This document shows positions 57,615 through 64,000 of a stretch of DNA of 64,000 nt, piece by piece. The notes under the pieces were generated by a model. The model ran no database searches. It was not told the origin of the DNA and was given only the letters and a program-made list of their open reading frames with translations. The DNA is from JAVXTH01 sp036642795 (GTDB lineage Bacteria; Bacillota_I; Bacilli_A; Erysipelotrichales; Erysipelotrichaceae). A program made the position numbers and the translations under genes. The stretch's first letter is position 1. Each line of letters opens with the position of its first letter. The stretch covers positions 1 to 64,000 of the forward strand of contig JAVXTH010000003.1 of the NCBI GenBank assembly GCA_036642795.1. The letters are read 5' to 3'.

Positions 57615-59005
57615 TGGCGAATATGAGCTTGAAAAAAATAGTCATGCCACATCAAGATCCTAAAATTCGGGCGACGAATTTTGATGAAGTTGCTTTAGGT
57701 TATGATGAAGAAATGGCCGTTGAAGAAGCAAATCGTTGTTTACATTGTGTGAATAAACCATGTATGAATGGTTGCCCAGTAAGTGTTAATATTCCTGAGT
57801 TTATCGAGGATATTAAAAATCGTAAATTTGAAGATGCGTATCAAAAAATCAAAGCAACAAGTTCTTTGCCGGGAGTTTGTGGTCGCGTTTGTCCCCAAGA
57901 AAGTCAATGTGAAAAATATTGTGTTCGAGGAATCAAAGGGGAAGGTGTTGCGATTGGTCGTTTGGAACGTTTTGTAGCGGATTATCATAGCAATCATGTA
58001 CAAACTGAAGTTAAAAAAATCGCAAGCAACCATCATAAAGTTGCCATTATTGGTTCCGGTCCTGCTTCTTTAACTTGTGCTGGTGATTTGGCTACGATGG
58101 GCTATGAAGTTGTTGTATATGAAGCACTGCATGAAGCAGGAGGAGTTTTAATTTATGGAATTCCTGAATTTCGTTTACCAAAAAAGATCGTTCATGAAGA
58201 AGTTGAAAACCTTAAAAAATTAGGAGTAGAAATCAATTGTAATATGGTAATTGGTAAAGTCCTTGAAATTGATGAACTATTTGATATGGGATTTGAAGCT
58301 GTTTTCATTGGAACTGGAGCAGGCTTACCTAGCTTTATGAATATGCCAGGAGAAAATTTAAAAGGTGTTTATAGTGCCAATGAATTTTTAACCCGAATTA
58401 ATTTAATGAAGGCATACCAAGAAAATGTCGATACACCGATTCAACATGCGGAAAGCTTAGCTGTTGTTGGTGGTGGAAATGTTGCGATGGATGCTGCAAG
58501 ATGTGCAAAACGTCTTGGCGTAAAAAAGGTTACGATTGTTTATCGTCGTAGCATGGAGGAACTACCAGCGCGAGCAGAAGAAGTTGAACATGCAAGGGAA
58601 GAAGGCATTGAATTTAAACTACTATGTAATCCAAAACGAGTGTTAGGGGATGAACAAGGTTGGGTTAAAGGCATGGAATGCGTTGAAATGAGCTTAGGCG
58701 AAGCTGATGCGAGTGGCCGTGCACGACCAATCGAAAAAGTAGGAAGTGAATTTGTCATCGATATCGACTGTATGGTCATGGCAATTGGTACTTCTCCCAA
58801 TCCATTAATTCGTTCAACAACGAAAGGATTAGAAACAAATAAACGCGGTTGTTTAATCGCAGATGAACACGGTGCAACAACAAGAGAAGGCGTTTTTGCA
58901 GGGGGCGATGCTGTGAGTGGAGCCGCTACGGTTATCTTGGCAATGGGAGCAGGAAAACAAAGCGCAAAAGCAATCGACGAGTATATTAAGAATAAAGTAA
59001 AATAA
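57614..59005 (+). CDS. nfnB: NfnB/SudA, glutamate synthase small subunit-like flavoprotein
   Basis: The 463-residue large subunit has N-terminal cysteines for two [4Fe-4S] clusters: CLHCVNKPCMNGCP near residue 42 and CGRVCPQESQCEKYC near residue 89. FAD binding is IIGSGPASLTCAGDL near residue 145 and NADPH binding AVVGGGNVAMDAAR near residue 285. With NfnA it couples NADH, NADPH and ferredoxin; simple glutamate synthase function is less likely because no large GltB gene is adjacent. It may use the ferredoxin at 32744. Confidence 0.9.
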   Translation: MANMSLKKIVMPHQDPKIRATNFDEVALGYDEEMAVEEANRCLHCVNKPCMNGCPVSVNIPEFIEDIKNRKFEDAYQKIKATSSLPGVCGRVCPQESQCEKYCVRGIKGEGVAIGRLERFVADYHSNHVQTEVKKIASNHHKVAIIGSGPASLTCAGDLATMGYEVVVYEALHEAGGVLIYGIPEFRLPKKIVHEEVENLKKLGVEINCNMVIGKVLEIDELFDMGFEAVFIGTGAGLPSFMNMPGENLKGVYSANEFLTRINLMKAYQENVDTPIQHAESLAVVGGGNVAMDAARCAKRLGVKKVTIVYRRSMEELPARAEEVEHAREEGIEFKLLCNPKRVLGDEQGWVKGMECVEMSLGEADASGRARPIEKVGSEFVIDIDCMVMAIGTSPNPLIRSTTKGLETNKRGCLIADEHGATTREGVFAGGDAVSGAATVILAMGAGKQSAKAIDEYIKNKVK

Positions 59006-59016
59006 TTGTGAAAGGG

Positions 59017-59045
59017 GTTACAAGTCTTAAAATCTATGGTATAAT
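59017..59045 (+). promoter_or_regulatory. Sigma-A promoter of the second candidate RNA
   Basis: GTTACA at 59017-59022 and TATAAT at 59040-59045 are 17 bases apart, predicting a start at about 59052. Confidence 0.65.
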
Positions 59046-59051
59046 ATAACC

Positions 59052-59275
59052 AGAAGTAAGGGAAGCCTTCTTCTAACCATCATTTTTTTCATTCTAACAC
59101 CTTTCTTTTATAACACTTAGGCAATGTTATAAAAGAGTTGAATCCGTCACTGTTTATATTCCTTCCTTAAATATAAAAAAAATTAGGATTCAACAAACGT
59201 TTCTTATTCATATTTCCTTTCAATTAATGTTTAAGACACTTGAGAAAACACAGTTATAATTGCTGTGTTTTTTCT
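59052..59275 (+). ncRNA. Candidate structured non-coding RNA upstream of the leuS T-box
   Basis: A promoter and a terminator enclose about 224 bases without a plausible reading frame. Hairpin 1: AGAAG-T-AAGG pairs with CCTTCTTCT (59052-59074), loop GAAG. Hairpin 2: CTTTTATAACA (59105-59115) pairs perfectly with 59125-59135. Hairpin 3: GTTGAATCC (59137-59145) pairs perfectly with GGATTCAAC (59186-59194) and encloses TTTATATT/AATATAAA with a CCTTCCTTA loop. The terminator is at 59245-59275. The 5' and 3' ends do not pair, which argues against 6S RNA. I know of no matching family. Confidence 0.65.
59245..59275 (+). terminator. Terminator of the second candidate RNA
   Basis: AAAACACAG (59245-59253) pairs with CTGTGTTTT (59263-59271), followed by T. 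Confidence 0.82.
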
Positions 59276-59296
59276 TATCCTTTTTTTGATTCGCGC

Positions 59297-59325
59297 TTGA
59301 CGTTAAGTTTAATATTCGCTATACT
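59297..59325 (+). promoter_or_regulatory. Sigma-A promoter of the leuS T-box leader
   Basis: TTGACG at 59297-59302 and TATACT at 59320-59325 are exactly 17 bases apart. Confidence 0.78.
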
Positions 59326-59331
59326 TGTTTT

Positions 59332-59537
59332 TGTAAGCTAAGAAGTAGAATAGTAGTTATGAAGTCTGGTATAGAGAACTGATGGTTGGTGAAAATCAGA
59401 GCAGATACATAATGAATTAACTATGGAGCAAATCCGTATGATCCGCGTTAAGGAGAATGAAGTGCATATTTCGATTGGGATATGAACTAAGGTGGTACCG
59501 CGTGATTCACGTCCTTAGAATTAAGGACGTTTTTTTA
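59332..59537 (+). promoter_or_regulatory. T-box riboswitch (tRNA-Leu sensing) with terminator
   Basis: The T-box core AAGGTGGTACCGCG begins at 59489. The terminator is ACGTCCTTA (59509-59517) with TAAGGACGT (59522-59530) and a T run. The specifier loop reads GAA-TTA-ACT with the leucine codon UUA at 59417-59419, in the same relative place as UAC in the tyrS leader. It should stop transcription of leuS when tRNA-Leu is charged. Confidence 0.9.
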
Positions 59538-59559
59538 TGTTCAGAAAGGTGGATTTATT

Positions 59560-61962
59560 ATGAATGCGTTTGATCACAGAGAGATTGAAAAGAAATGGCA
59601 AAAATATTGGTTAGAGAATAAGAGCTTTGCATGTGATACTAGTGACTTTTCAAAGCCGAAGTATTATGTATTGGATATGTTTCCATACCCAAGTGGAAAT
59701 GGATTACATGTTGGACATCCGGAAGGTTATACGGCAACTGATATTATCGCAAGAATGAAACGGATGCAAGGTTATAATGTTTTACATCCGATGGGTTGGG
59801 ATGCGTTTGGATTACCTGCCGAACAATATGCAATTCAAACTGGTCATCATCCTGCTGAATTCACTAAAAAGAATATTGATCATTTTAGAGACCAAATTCA
59901 AGCACTTGGTTTTTCTTATGATTGGGATCGTGAAATATCGACAACCGATCCAGATTATTATAAATGGACGCAATGGATCTTTACGAAATTATATGATCGT
60001 GGACTTGCTTATGTTGATGAAATTCCTGTGAATTGGTGTCCTGAATTAGGTACCGTGCTTGCCAATGAAGAAGTTATCGATGGCGTAAGTGAGCGTGGTG
60101 GTTATCCAGTTGAACGTCGCCCGATGCGTCAATGGGTATTAAGAATCACGGAATATGCAGAAGAACTATTAGCGGATCTTGATTTATGTGATTGGCCACA
60201 ATCTACCAAAGAAATGCAAATTAATTGGATTGGCAAAAGCGTTGGTGCCAATGTAATCTTTAAAATCAAAGATACGAATAAAGAATTTACGGTCTTTACA
60301 ACTCGTTGTGATACATTATTTGGAGCTACTTATTGTGTTATGGCACCAGAACATCCCTTTGTAATGGATATTTGTGATGAGCATAAAAAAGCAGAAATCA
60401 TTGCTTATCAAAAGGCTTGTGCAAGTAAATCTGATCTAGAAAGAACGGAATTAAATAAAGATAAAACCGGTGTCTTTACCGGTGCTTATGCGATTAATCC
60501 TGTGAATGGTAAAGAAGTACCAATTTGGATTAGTGATTATGTTTTATCAAATTATGGAACAGGAGCTATCATGGCAGTACCTGCTCATGATACGCGTGAT
60601 TATGAATTCGCCAAGAAATTTAATTTAGAAATTATCCCAGTTTTAGAAGGTGGTAATGTGGAAGAGGCTCCTTATTGTGAAGATGGTCTTCATATTAACT
60701 CAGATTTCTTAAATGGTATGGATAAAGAAACAGCCATTTCTACAATGATTGAATGGTTAAAAGAACATCATTGTGGGGAAGGAAAAACTACTTATAAATT
60801 ACGTGATTGGTTATTTTCACGTCAACGTTATTGGGGAGAACCAATCCCAATTGTACATATGAGTGATGGTACTTCTAGAACCGTTGATATTGATGAATTG
60901 CCACTAGAATTACCAGCAACCAATAATTTTAAACCAAATGCAAATGGTGAAAGTCCACTTTCTCATGTAGATGATTTTATCAACATTGAAATTGATGGTG
61001 TAAAAGGTAAAAGAGAATCAAATACAATGCCACAATGGGCTGGTAGTTGCTGGTATTATTTACGTTATATTGATCCTCATAATGATCAAGCATTAGCCGA
61101 TCCTAAATTATTAGAACATTGGTTACCAGTTGATTTATATGTTGGGGGAGCAGAACATGCCGTTTTACATTTACTTTATGCACGTTTTTGGCATAAGGTA
61201 TTATATGATTGTGGTGCGGTACCAACCAAAGAACCATTTAAGAAGTTATTTCATCAGGGAATGATCCTTGGTGAAAACATGGAAAAAATGTCTAAATCAA
61301 GAGGCAATGTAGTAAATCCAGATGATATTATTCAAAGTCATGGAGCGGATGCTTTACGAGTTTATGAAATGTTTATGGGACCTCTTGAAGCAGCCTTACC
61401 ATGGAATACCAATGGATTAGATGGAGCTCGTAAATGGATCGATAGAGTATGGCGCTTATATTGTGATTATGATAAATTCAGTGATGAAAATGATGGCGCA
61501 TTGGATAAAATATTTAATAAAACGGTTAAAAAAGTAACAAGTGATATTGATACTCTTAATTTAAATACGGCAATATCGGCAATGATGATCTTTGTCAATG
61601 AATGTTATAAAGTTGATAAGATTTATAAAGAATATGCAACTGGTTTCTTAAAGATGTTCGCATGTTTTGCCCCTCATACCGGCGAAGAATTATGGCATAA
61701 TGTCTTTAAACAAAACGAAAGTATTACGTATGCTGCCTGGCCTCAAGTAGATGAAAGTAAACTTGTGGAAAATGAGGTTGAAGTAATTGTCCAAGTGAAT
61801 GGAAAATTGCGTGGAAAATTTTTAGTTGCCGTTGATAGCGATGAAGCATTTGTGAAAGAAGAAGCGATGAAAATACCTGCTGTTGTATCTCAATTAGAAG
61901 GTAAAACAATTCGAAAAGTGATTGTAATAAAAGGTAAAGTAGTTAATATTGTCGCAAATTAA
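59560..61962 (+). CDS. leuS: Leucyl-tRNA synthetase
   Basis: This class Ia synthetase charges tRNA-Leu. HIGH reads HVGH in PSGNGLHVGHPEGYTA near residue 50. The CP1 editing domain includes FTTRCDTLFGATYCV near residue 246 and GTGAIMAVPAHDTRDYEFA near residue 335. KMSKS reads EKMSKSRGNVVNPDD near residue 575. The C-terminal anticodon-binding and extra domains complete 800 residues, the bacterial norm. AGAAAGGTGG precedes ATG 59560. It is monocistronic under the T-box. Confidence 0.97.
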   Translation: MNAFDHREIEKKWQKYWLENKSFACDTSDFSKPKYYVLDMFPYPSGNGLHVGHPEGYTATDIIARMKRMQGYNVLHPMGWDAFGLPAEQYAIQTGHHPAEFTKKNIDHFRDQIQALGFSYDWDREISTTDPDYYKWTQWIFTKLYDRGLAYVDEIPVNWCPELGTVLANEEVIDGVSERGGYPVERRPMRQWVLRITEYAEELLADLDLCDWPQSTKEMQINWIGKSVGANVIFKIKDTNKEFTVFTTRCDTLFGATYCVMAPEHPFVMDICDEHKKAEIIAYQKACASKSDLERTELNKDKTGVFTGAYAINPVNGKEVPIWISDYVLSNYGTGAIMAVPAHDTRDYEFAKKFNLEIIPVLEGGNVEEAPYCEDGLHINSDFLNGMDKETAISTMIEWLKEHHCGEGKTTYKLRDWLFSRQRYWGEPIPIVHMSDGTSRTVDIDELPLELPATNNFKPNANGESPLSHVDDFINIEIDGVKGKRESNTMPQWAGSCWYYLRYIDPHNDQALADPKLLEHWLPVDLYVGGAEHAVLHLLYARFWHKVLYDCGAVPTKEPFKKLFHQGMILGENMEKMSKSRGNVVNPDDIIQSHGADALRVYEMFMGPLEAALPWNTNGLDGARKWIDRVWRLYCDYDKFSDENDGALDKIFNKTVKKVTSDIDTLNLNTAISAMMIFVNECYKVDKIYKEYATGFLKMFACFAPHTGEELWHNVFKQNESITYAAWPQVDESKLVENEVEVIVQVNGKLRGKFLVAVDSDEAFVKEEAMKIPAVVSQLEGKTIRKVIVIKGKVVNIVAN

Positions 61963-61982
61963 GCTGAGTTTTTAACTTCTAT

Positions 61983-62011
61983 TTGTAAGCGACAAAAAAG
62001 TCTGATATAAT
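61983..62011 (+). promoter_or_regulatory. Sigma-A promoter of the yebC-family gene
   Basis: TTGTAA at 61983-61988 and TATAAT at 62006-62011 are 17 bases apart, with a TGA extended -10. Confidence 0.72.
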
Positions 62012-62043
62012 AAACATGCGAAAATTTGGAGAGTGATTATAAA

Positions 62044-62772
62044 ATGGGAAGACATTTTGAAGTGCGAGCTGCTTCCATGCAAAAAACAGCAAACGCAAAA
62101 GCTAAAGTTTATTCAAGGTTTGGTAAAGAGATATTAGTAGCTGCTAAATCCGGAGTACCTGATCCAGAGATGAACGTAACCCTTAAAAAAATGATTGAAA
62201 GAGCAAAAGCTAATCAAGTACCTGCCGATGTAATTAAACGGGCAATTGAAAAAGCAAAAGGACCAATGACGGAAAATTATACAAGTTCAATGTATGAAGG
62301 CTTTGGTTCTGGTGGTGGAGCTACCATCTTAGTTGAATGCCTAAGCGATAATGCAAATCGTACCATCGCTGAATTACGTGGAGCTTTTAATAAATCAAAA
62401 GCGAAGATTGGGGTGCTTGGTAGTGTTTCATTTAATTATGAACATATCGGTGCTATTTCAATTGAATACACAGATGAAGAAGCGATGATGGATGCTTTAA
62501 TCATGGCGGATGTTGATTTAAAAGATTTAGAAGTAGAAGATGGGCATATGGATATTTCAGTTGATTCTCAAGATTTATATAAAGCTAAAACGGCGATTGA
62601 AGAATTGATTCCGGATGTGAAATTTGATTTATTGGAACCTACAATGGTACCAAATGAATATGTTGAACTTGATGGAAATGATAAAATGTTATTTGAACGC
62701 TTGGTTACTTTATTAGATGATATTGATGATGTTCAAAATGTTTATCATAATGTTTCAAATTTAGAATTATAG
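62044..62772 (+). CDS. yeeI: YebC/TACO1-family protein (YeeI-like)
   Basis: YebC-family proteins act in translation of polyproline stretches or as regulators. The N-terminus is MGRHFEVRAASMQKTANAKA, and KVYSRFGKEILVAAKSG near residue 20 and YEGFGSGGGATILVECLSDNANRT near residue 84 are diagnostic. The closest form I recall is B. subtilis YeeI. The ATG at 62044 follows GGAGAGTG; an in-frame start at 62026 lies before the ribosome site. It has 242 residues. A strong terminator follows. Confidence 0.92.
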   Translation: MGRHFEVRAASMQKTANAKAKVYSRFGKEILVAAKSGVPDPEMNVTLKKMIERAKANQVPADVIKRAIEKAKGPMTENYTSSMYEGFGSGGGATILVECLSDNANRTIAELRGAFNKSKAKIGVLGSVSFNYEHIGAISIEYTDEEAMMDALIMADVDLKDLEVEDGHMDISVDSQDLYKAKTAIEELIPDVKFDLLEPTMVPNEYVELDGNDKMLFERLVTLLDDIDDVQNVYHNVSNLEL

Positions 62773-62774
62773 TT

Positions 62775-62805
62775 ATAAGTCGGGGAATCCCCGACTTATT
62801 TTTAA
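62775..62805 (+). terminator. Terminator of the yebC-family gene
   Basis: AAGTCGGGG pairs with CCCCGACTT around a short loop, extended by AT pairs, followed by ATTTTTA. Confidence 0.85.
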
Positions 62806-62817
62806 AAGGGTGAAACT

Positions 62818-63327
62818 ATGAAAGCAAGATTAAGTAAAGCAACAACGAGGGATAAAAAGGAATTGGAAGATTTCTATTTAGAAGTAGTAAAGTTTCAAGA
62901 TGATCATCAAATGCATCAATGGAATGTTGAAGATGTTTTATGGGAAAATCTAGCAAAGACATATCAAATAGATGATTTTGTGATTGGTCGAATTAAGGAT
63001 AAAATTATAAGTGCCTGTAGTATTGTTGATGTTGATTTAATCTATTGGCCTGAAGTTAAACAAGGAACAACTTTATTTCTTCATAAAATTGCGATTCATC
63101 CAGATTATCGTCATGCTCATTTGGCAGATCAATTGCTAGATTACTTTAAAGAACAAGGCAGACTTAAACAAATGAAAGATGTTCGCTTGGATGTTCGTGA
63201 ATATAAAAATAAACTACGCTTATTTTACGAAAGAAACGGTTTTAAATTATTTGAATTGAGAAATATCTTTAAAGAGTATCAAACCGCATTATATTATTTT
63301 CCTTTAGAGAATAAGAAAGAAGAATAA
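62818..63327 (+). CDS. GNAT-family N-acetyltransferase
   Basis: This 169-residue protein has the GNAT core LFLHKIAIHPDYRHAHLADQLLDYFKEQG near residue 83, with a variant acetyl-CoA loop (DYRHAHLA). This is followed by VRLDVREYKNKLRLFYERNGFKLFE near residue 121, the usual fourth strand and helix. AAAAGGGTGAAACT precedes ATG 62818. It is one base from the aroD start, so the two are probably co-transcribed. The substrate is unknown. Confidence 0.85.
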   Translation: MKARLSKATTRDKKELEDFYLEVVKFQDDHQMHQWNVEDVLWENLAKTYQIDDFVIGRIKDKIISACSIVDVDLIYWPEVKQGTTLFLHKIAIHPDYRHAHLADQLLDYFKEQGRLKQMKDVRLDVREYKNKLRLFYERNGFKLFELRNIFKEYQTALYYFPLENKKEE

Positions 63328-63328
63328 A

Positions 63329-64000
63329 ATGGATAAGAAAGAAATTAGAAAACAATTAAAGCAACGTAAATTACCATTTATAGCTACCCCTTTTATTGCT
63401 CATAATGAAGCTGCTTTGCTGGAAGAATGCAAACTTTGGAAGAGTGAAACAAGCGATATCATTGAATGGCGCATCGATTGCTTTGATAACTATAAAGACA
63501 GCGATGCACTGTTAGATATGTATGAAAGACTGCGTTGTGAATTAGCAGATGCAATCATTATGGTAACACTACGCACGCAACAACAAGGTGGAAAAGGCGA
63601 TGTAAGTGAAGAAGAATACATCGAACTATTGTCGGCATTATGTGCTTGTGATATTGATTTATTAGACATTGAAGATAGTAATACAAATAAAACAAAACAA
63701 GCATTAATTGAGTTATGTAGTAAACAAGGTATTATAGCTATTTTATCGTATCATGATTTTAATAAGAGTGAAACAACGCAACAAATTGAGAAACGATTCT
63801 TATCAATGGCAGAATTCGATGCGGATATCTTAAAAGTTGCCTATATGGCAAATAATGAAAAAGATGTGGAATCATTAATGGAAGCAACGAAGAATAGTAA
63901 TGAAAAAGTGGAACAAGCAATCATTAGTATTTCAATGGGAGAAATGGGAAAGGCTTCAAGATTTGATGCTTATCAATATGGAAGTATTTTAACGTTCGCC
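63329..64000 (+). CDS. aroD: Type I 3-dehydroquinate dehydratase (partial at window end)
   Basis: AroD dehydrates 3-dehydroquinate in the shikimate pathway through a Schiff base. The frame from ATG 63329 stays open for 224 codons to the edge without a stop. The catalytic histidine lies in ILSYHDF near residue 142 and the Schiff-base lysine in DILKVAYMANN near residue 168. EWRIDCFDNY near residue 46 and the late SMGEMGKASRF segment support the type I fold. Little is missing, since family members are about 250 residues long. Confidence 0.92.
   Translation, partial: MDKKEIRKQLKQRKLPFIATPFIAHNEAALLEECKLWKSETSDIIEWRIDCFDNYKDSDALLDMYERLRCELADAIIMVTLRTQQQGGKGDVSEEEYIELLSALCACDIDLLDIEDSNTNKTKQALIELCSKQGIIAILSYHDFNKSETTQQIEKRFLSMAEFDADILKVAYMANNEKDVESLMEATKNSNEKVEQAIISISMGEMGKASRFDAYQYGSILTFA

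Noticed and set aside
59052..59275. 6S, tmRNA or SRP RNA identity for this transcript
   Set aside because: No long rod with a central bubble, no tag-peptide frame with Ala-tRNA-like ends, and no SRP Alu or apical GGAA loop motif could be seen.
1..64000. Mobile elements, prophage or CRISPR array
   Set aside because: No transposase, integrase, phage structural gene or regularly spaced repeat was found, and gene content is ordinary chromosomal throughout.

Overview
The window is a gene-dense, AT-rich chromosomal segment of a spore-forming Bacillota. Most genes lie on the + strand; sigK, ponA, recU, a C26 peptidase and a radical SAM gene lie on the - strand. TGA serves as a stop codon, so this is not a Mollicute with the altered code. 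Several traits point to the Erysipelotrichia or a neighbouring low-GC lineage: a NadD-YqeK fusion of the kind known in Mollicutes, a Clostridia-type PurC, and spore genes alongside Bacillus-like synteny. This placement is inference; no rRNA is present to settle it. I see no tRNA or rRNA genes, no insertion sequences, no prophage and no CRISPR array.

Layout. 1-4064: a T-box-controlled tyrS, then dpaA-dpaB-dapA (dipicolinate synthesis) and a Cse60-like spore gene. 4194-9305: a lipoprotein, a MurJ/SpoVB-type flippase with an RsuA-family pseudouridine synthase and a dihydrofolate reductase, a FemX-like cell-wall enzyme and two small genes. 9389-16338: dacF and the spoIIAA-spoIIAB-sigF operon, an oxidoreductase/GNAT/unknown operon, purC, and convergent sigK. 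16499-21130: the yqeG-yqeH-yhbY-nadD/yqeK-rsfS-yqeM-mtnN cluster. 21193-27034: ypmB-like-dnaD-nth, convergent recU-ponA, then gpsB and the RNase P RNA gene. 27100-34423: rodZ-pgsA-cinA-recA-rny-ymdB, a 2[4Fe-4S] ferredoxin and miaB. 34575-46263: an RNase J paralogue, ftsK/spoIIIE, a BMP-type nucleoside ABC importer and two M16 peptidase homologues. 46489-51590: a small SSB, proBA, an MFS transporter, an unknown gene and a VTT membrane protein. 51559-64000: a C26 peptidase, a candidate small RNA, alaX, a radical SAM gene, a metallopeptidase, degV, nfnAB, a second candidate RNA, T-box leuS, a YebC-family gene, GNAT, and an aroD that runs off the window.

How the parts fit. Many blocks match the Bacillus subtilis order (ymfM-pgsA-cinA-recA-rny-ymdB; rnjB then spoIIIE; dnaD-nth next to ponA-recU; gpsB-rnpB; the yqe cluster) but are re-joined differently. 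The sporulation genes span the programme: sigF with its anti-sigma pair for early forespore control, sigK for late mother-cell control, and dpaAB-dapA for making the spore-core solute dipicolinate. Together they predict a true endospore former.

The least expected material lies between genes. Two independent transcription units with no plausible ORF, at about 52461-52602 and 59052-59275, each have a good sigma-A promoter, well-paired hairpins with pyrimidine-rich loops and an intrinsic terminator. I could not assign either to a known RNA family. The first carries two exposed runs of five C and is preceded by repeated TTAGTTAAA motifs. Tandem cre-like sites sit upstream of the nucleoside importer, and the RNase J paralogue has lost several metal-binding residues.
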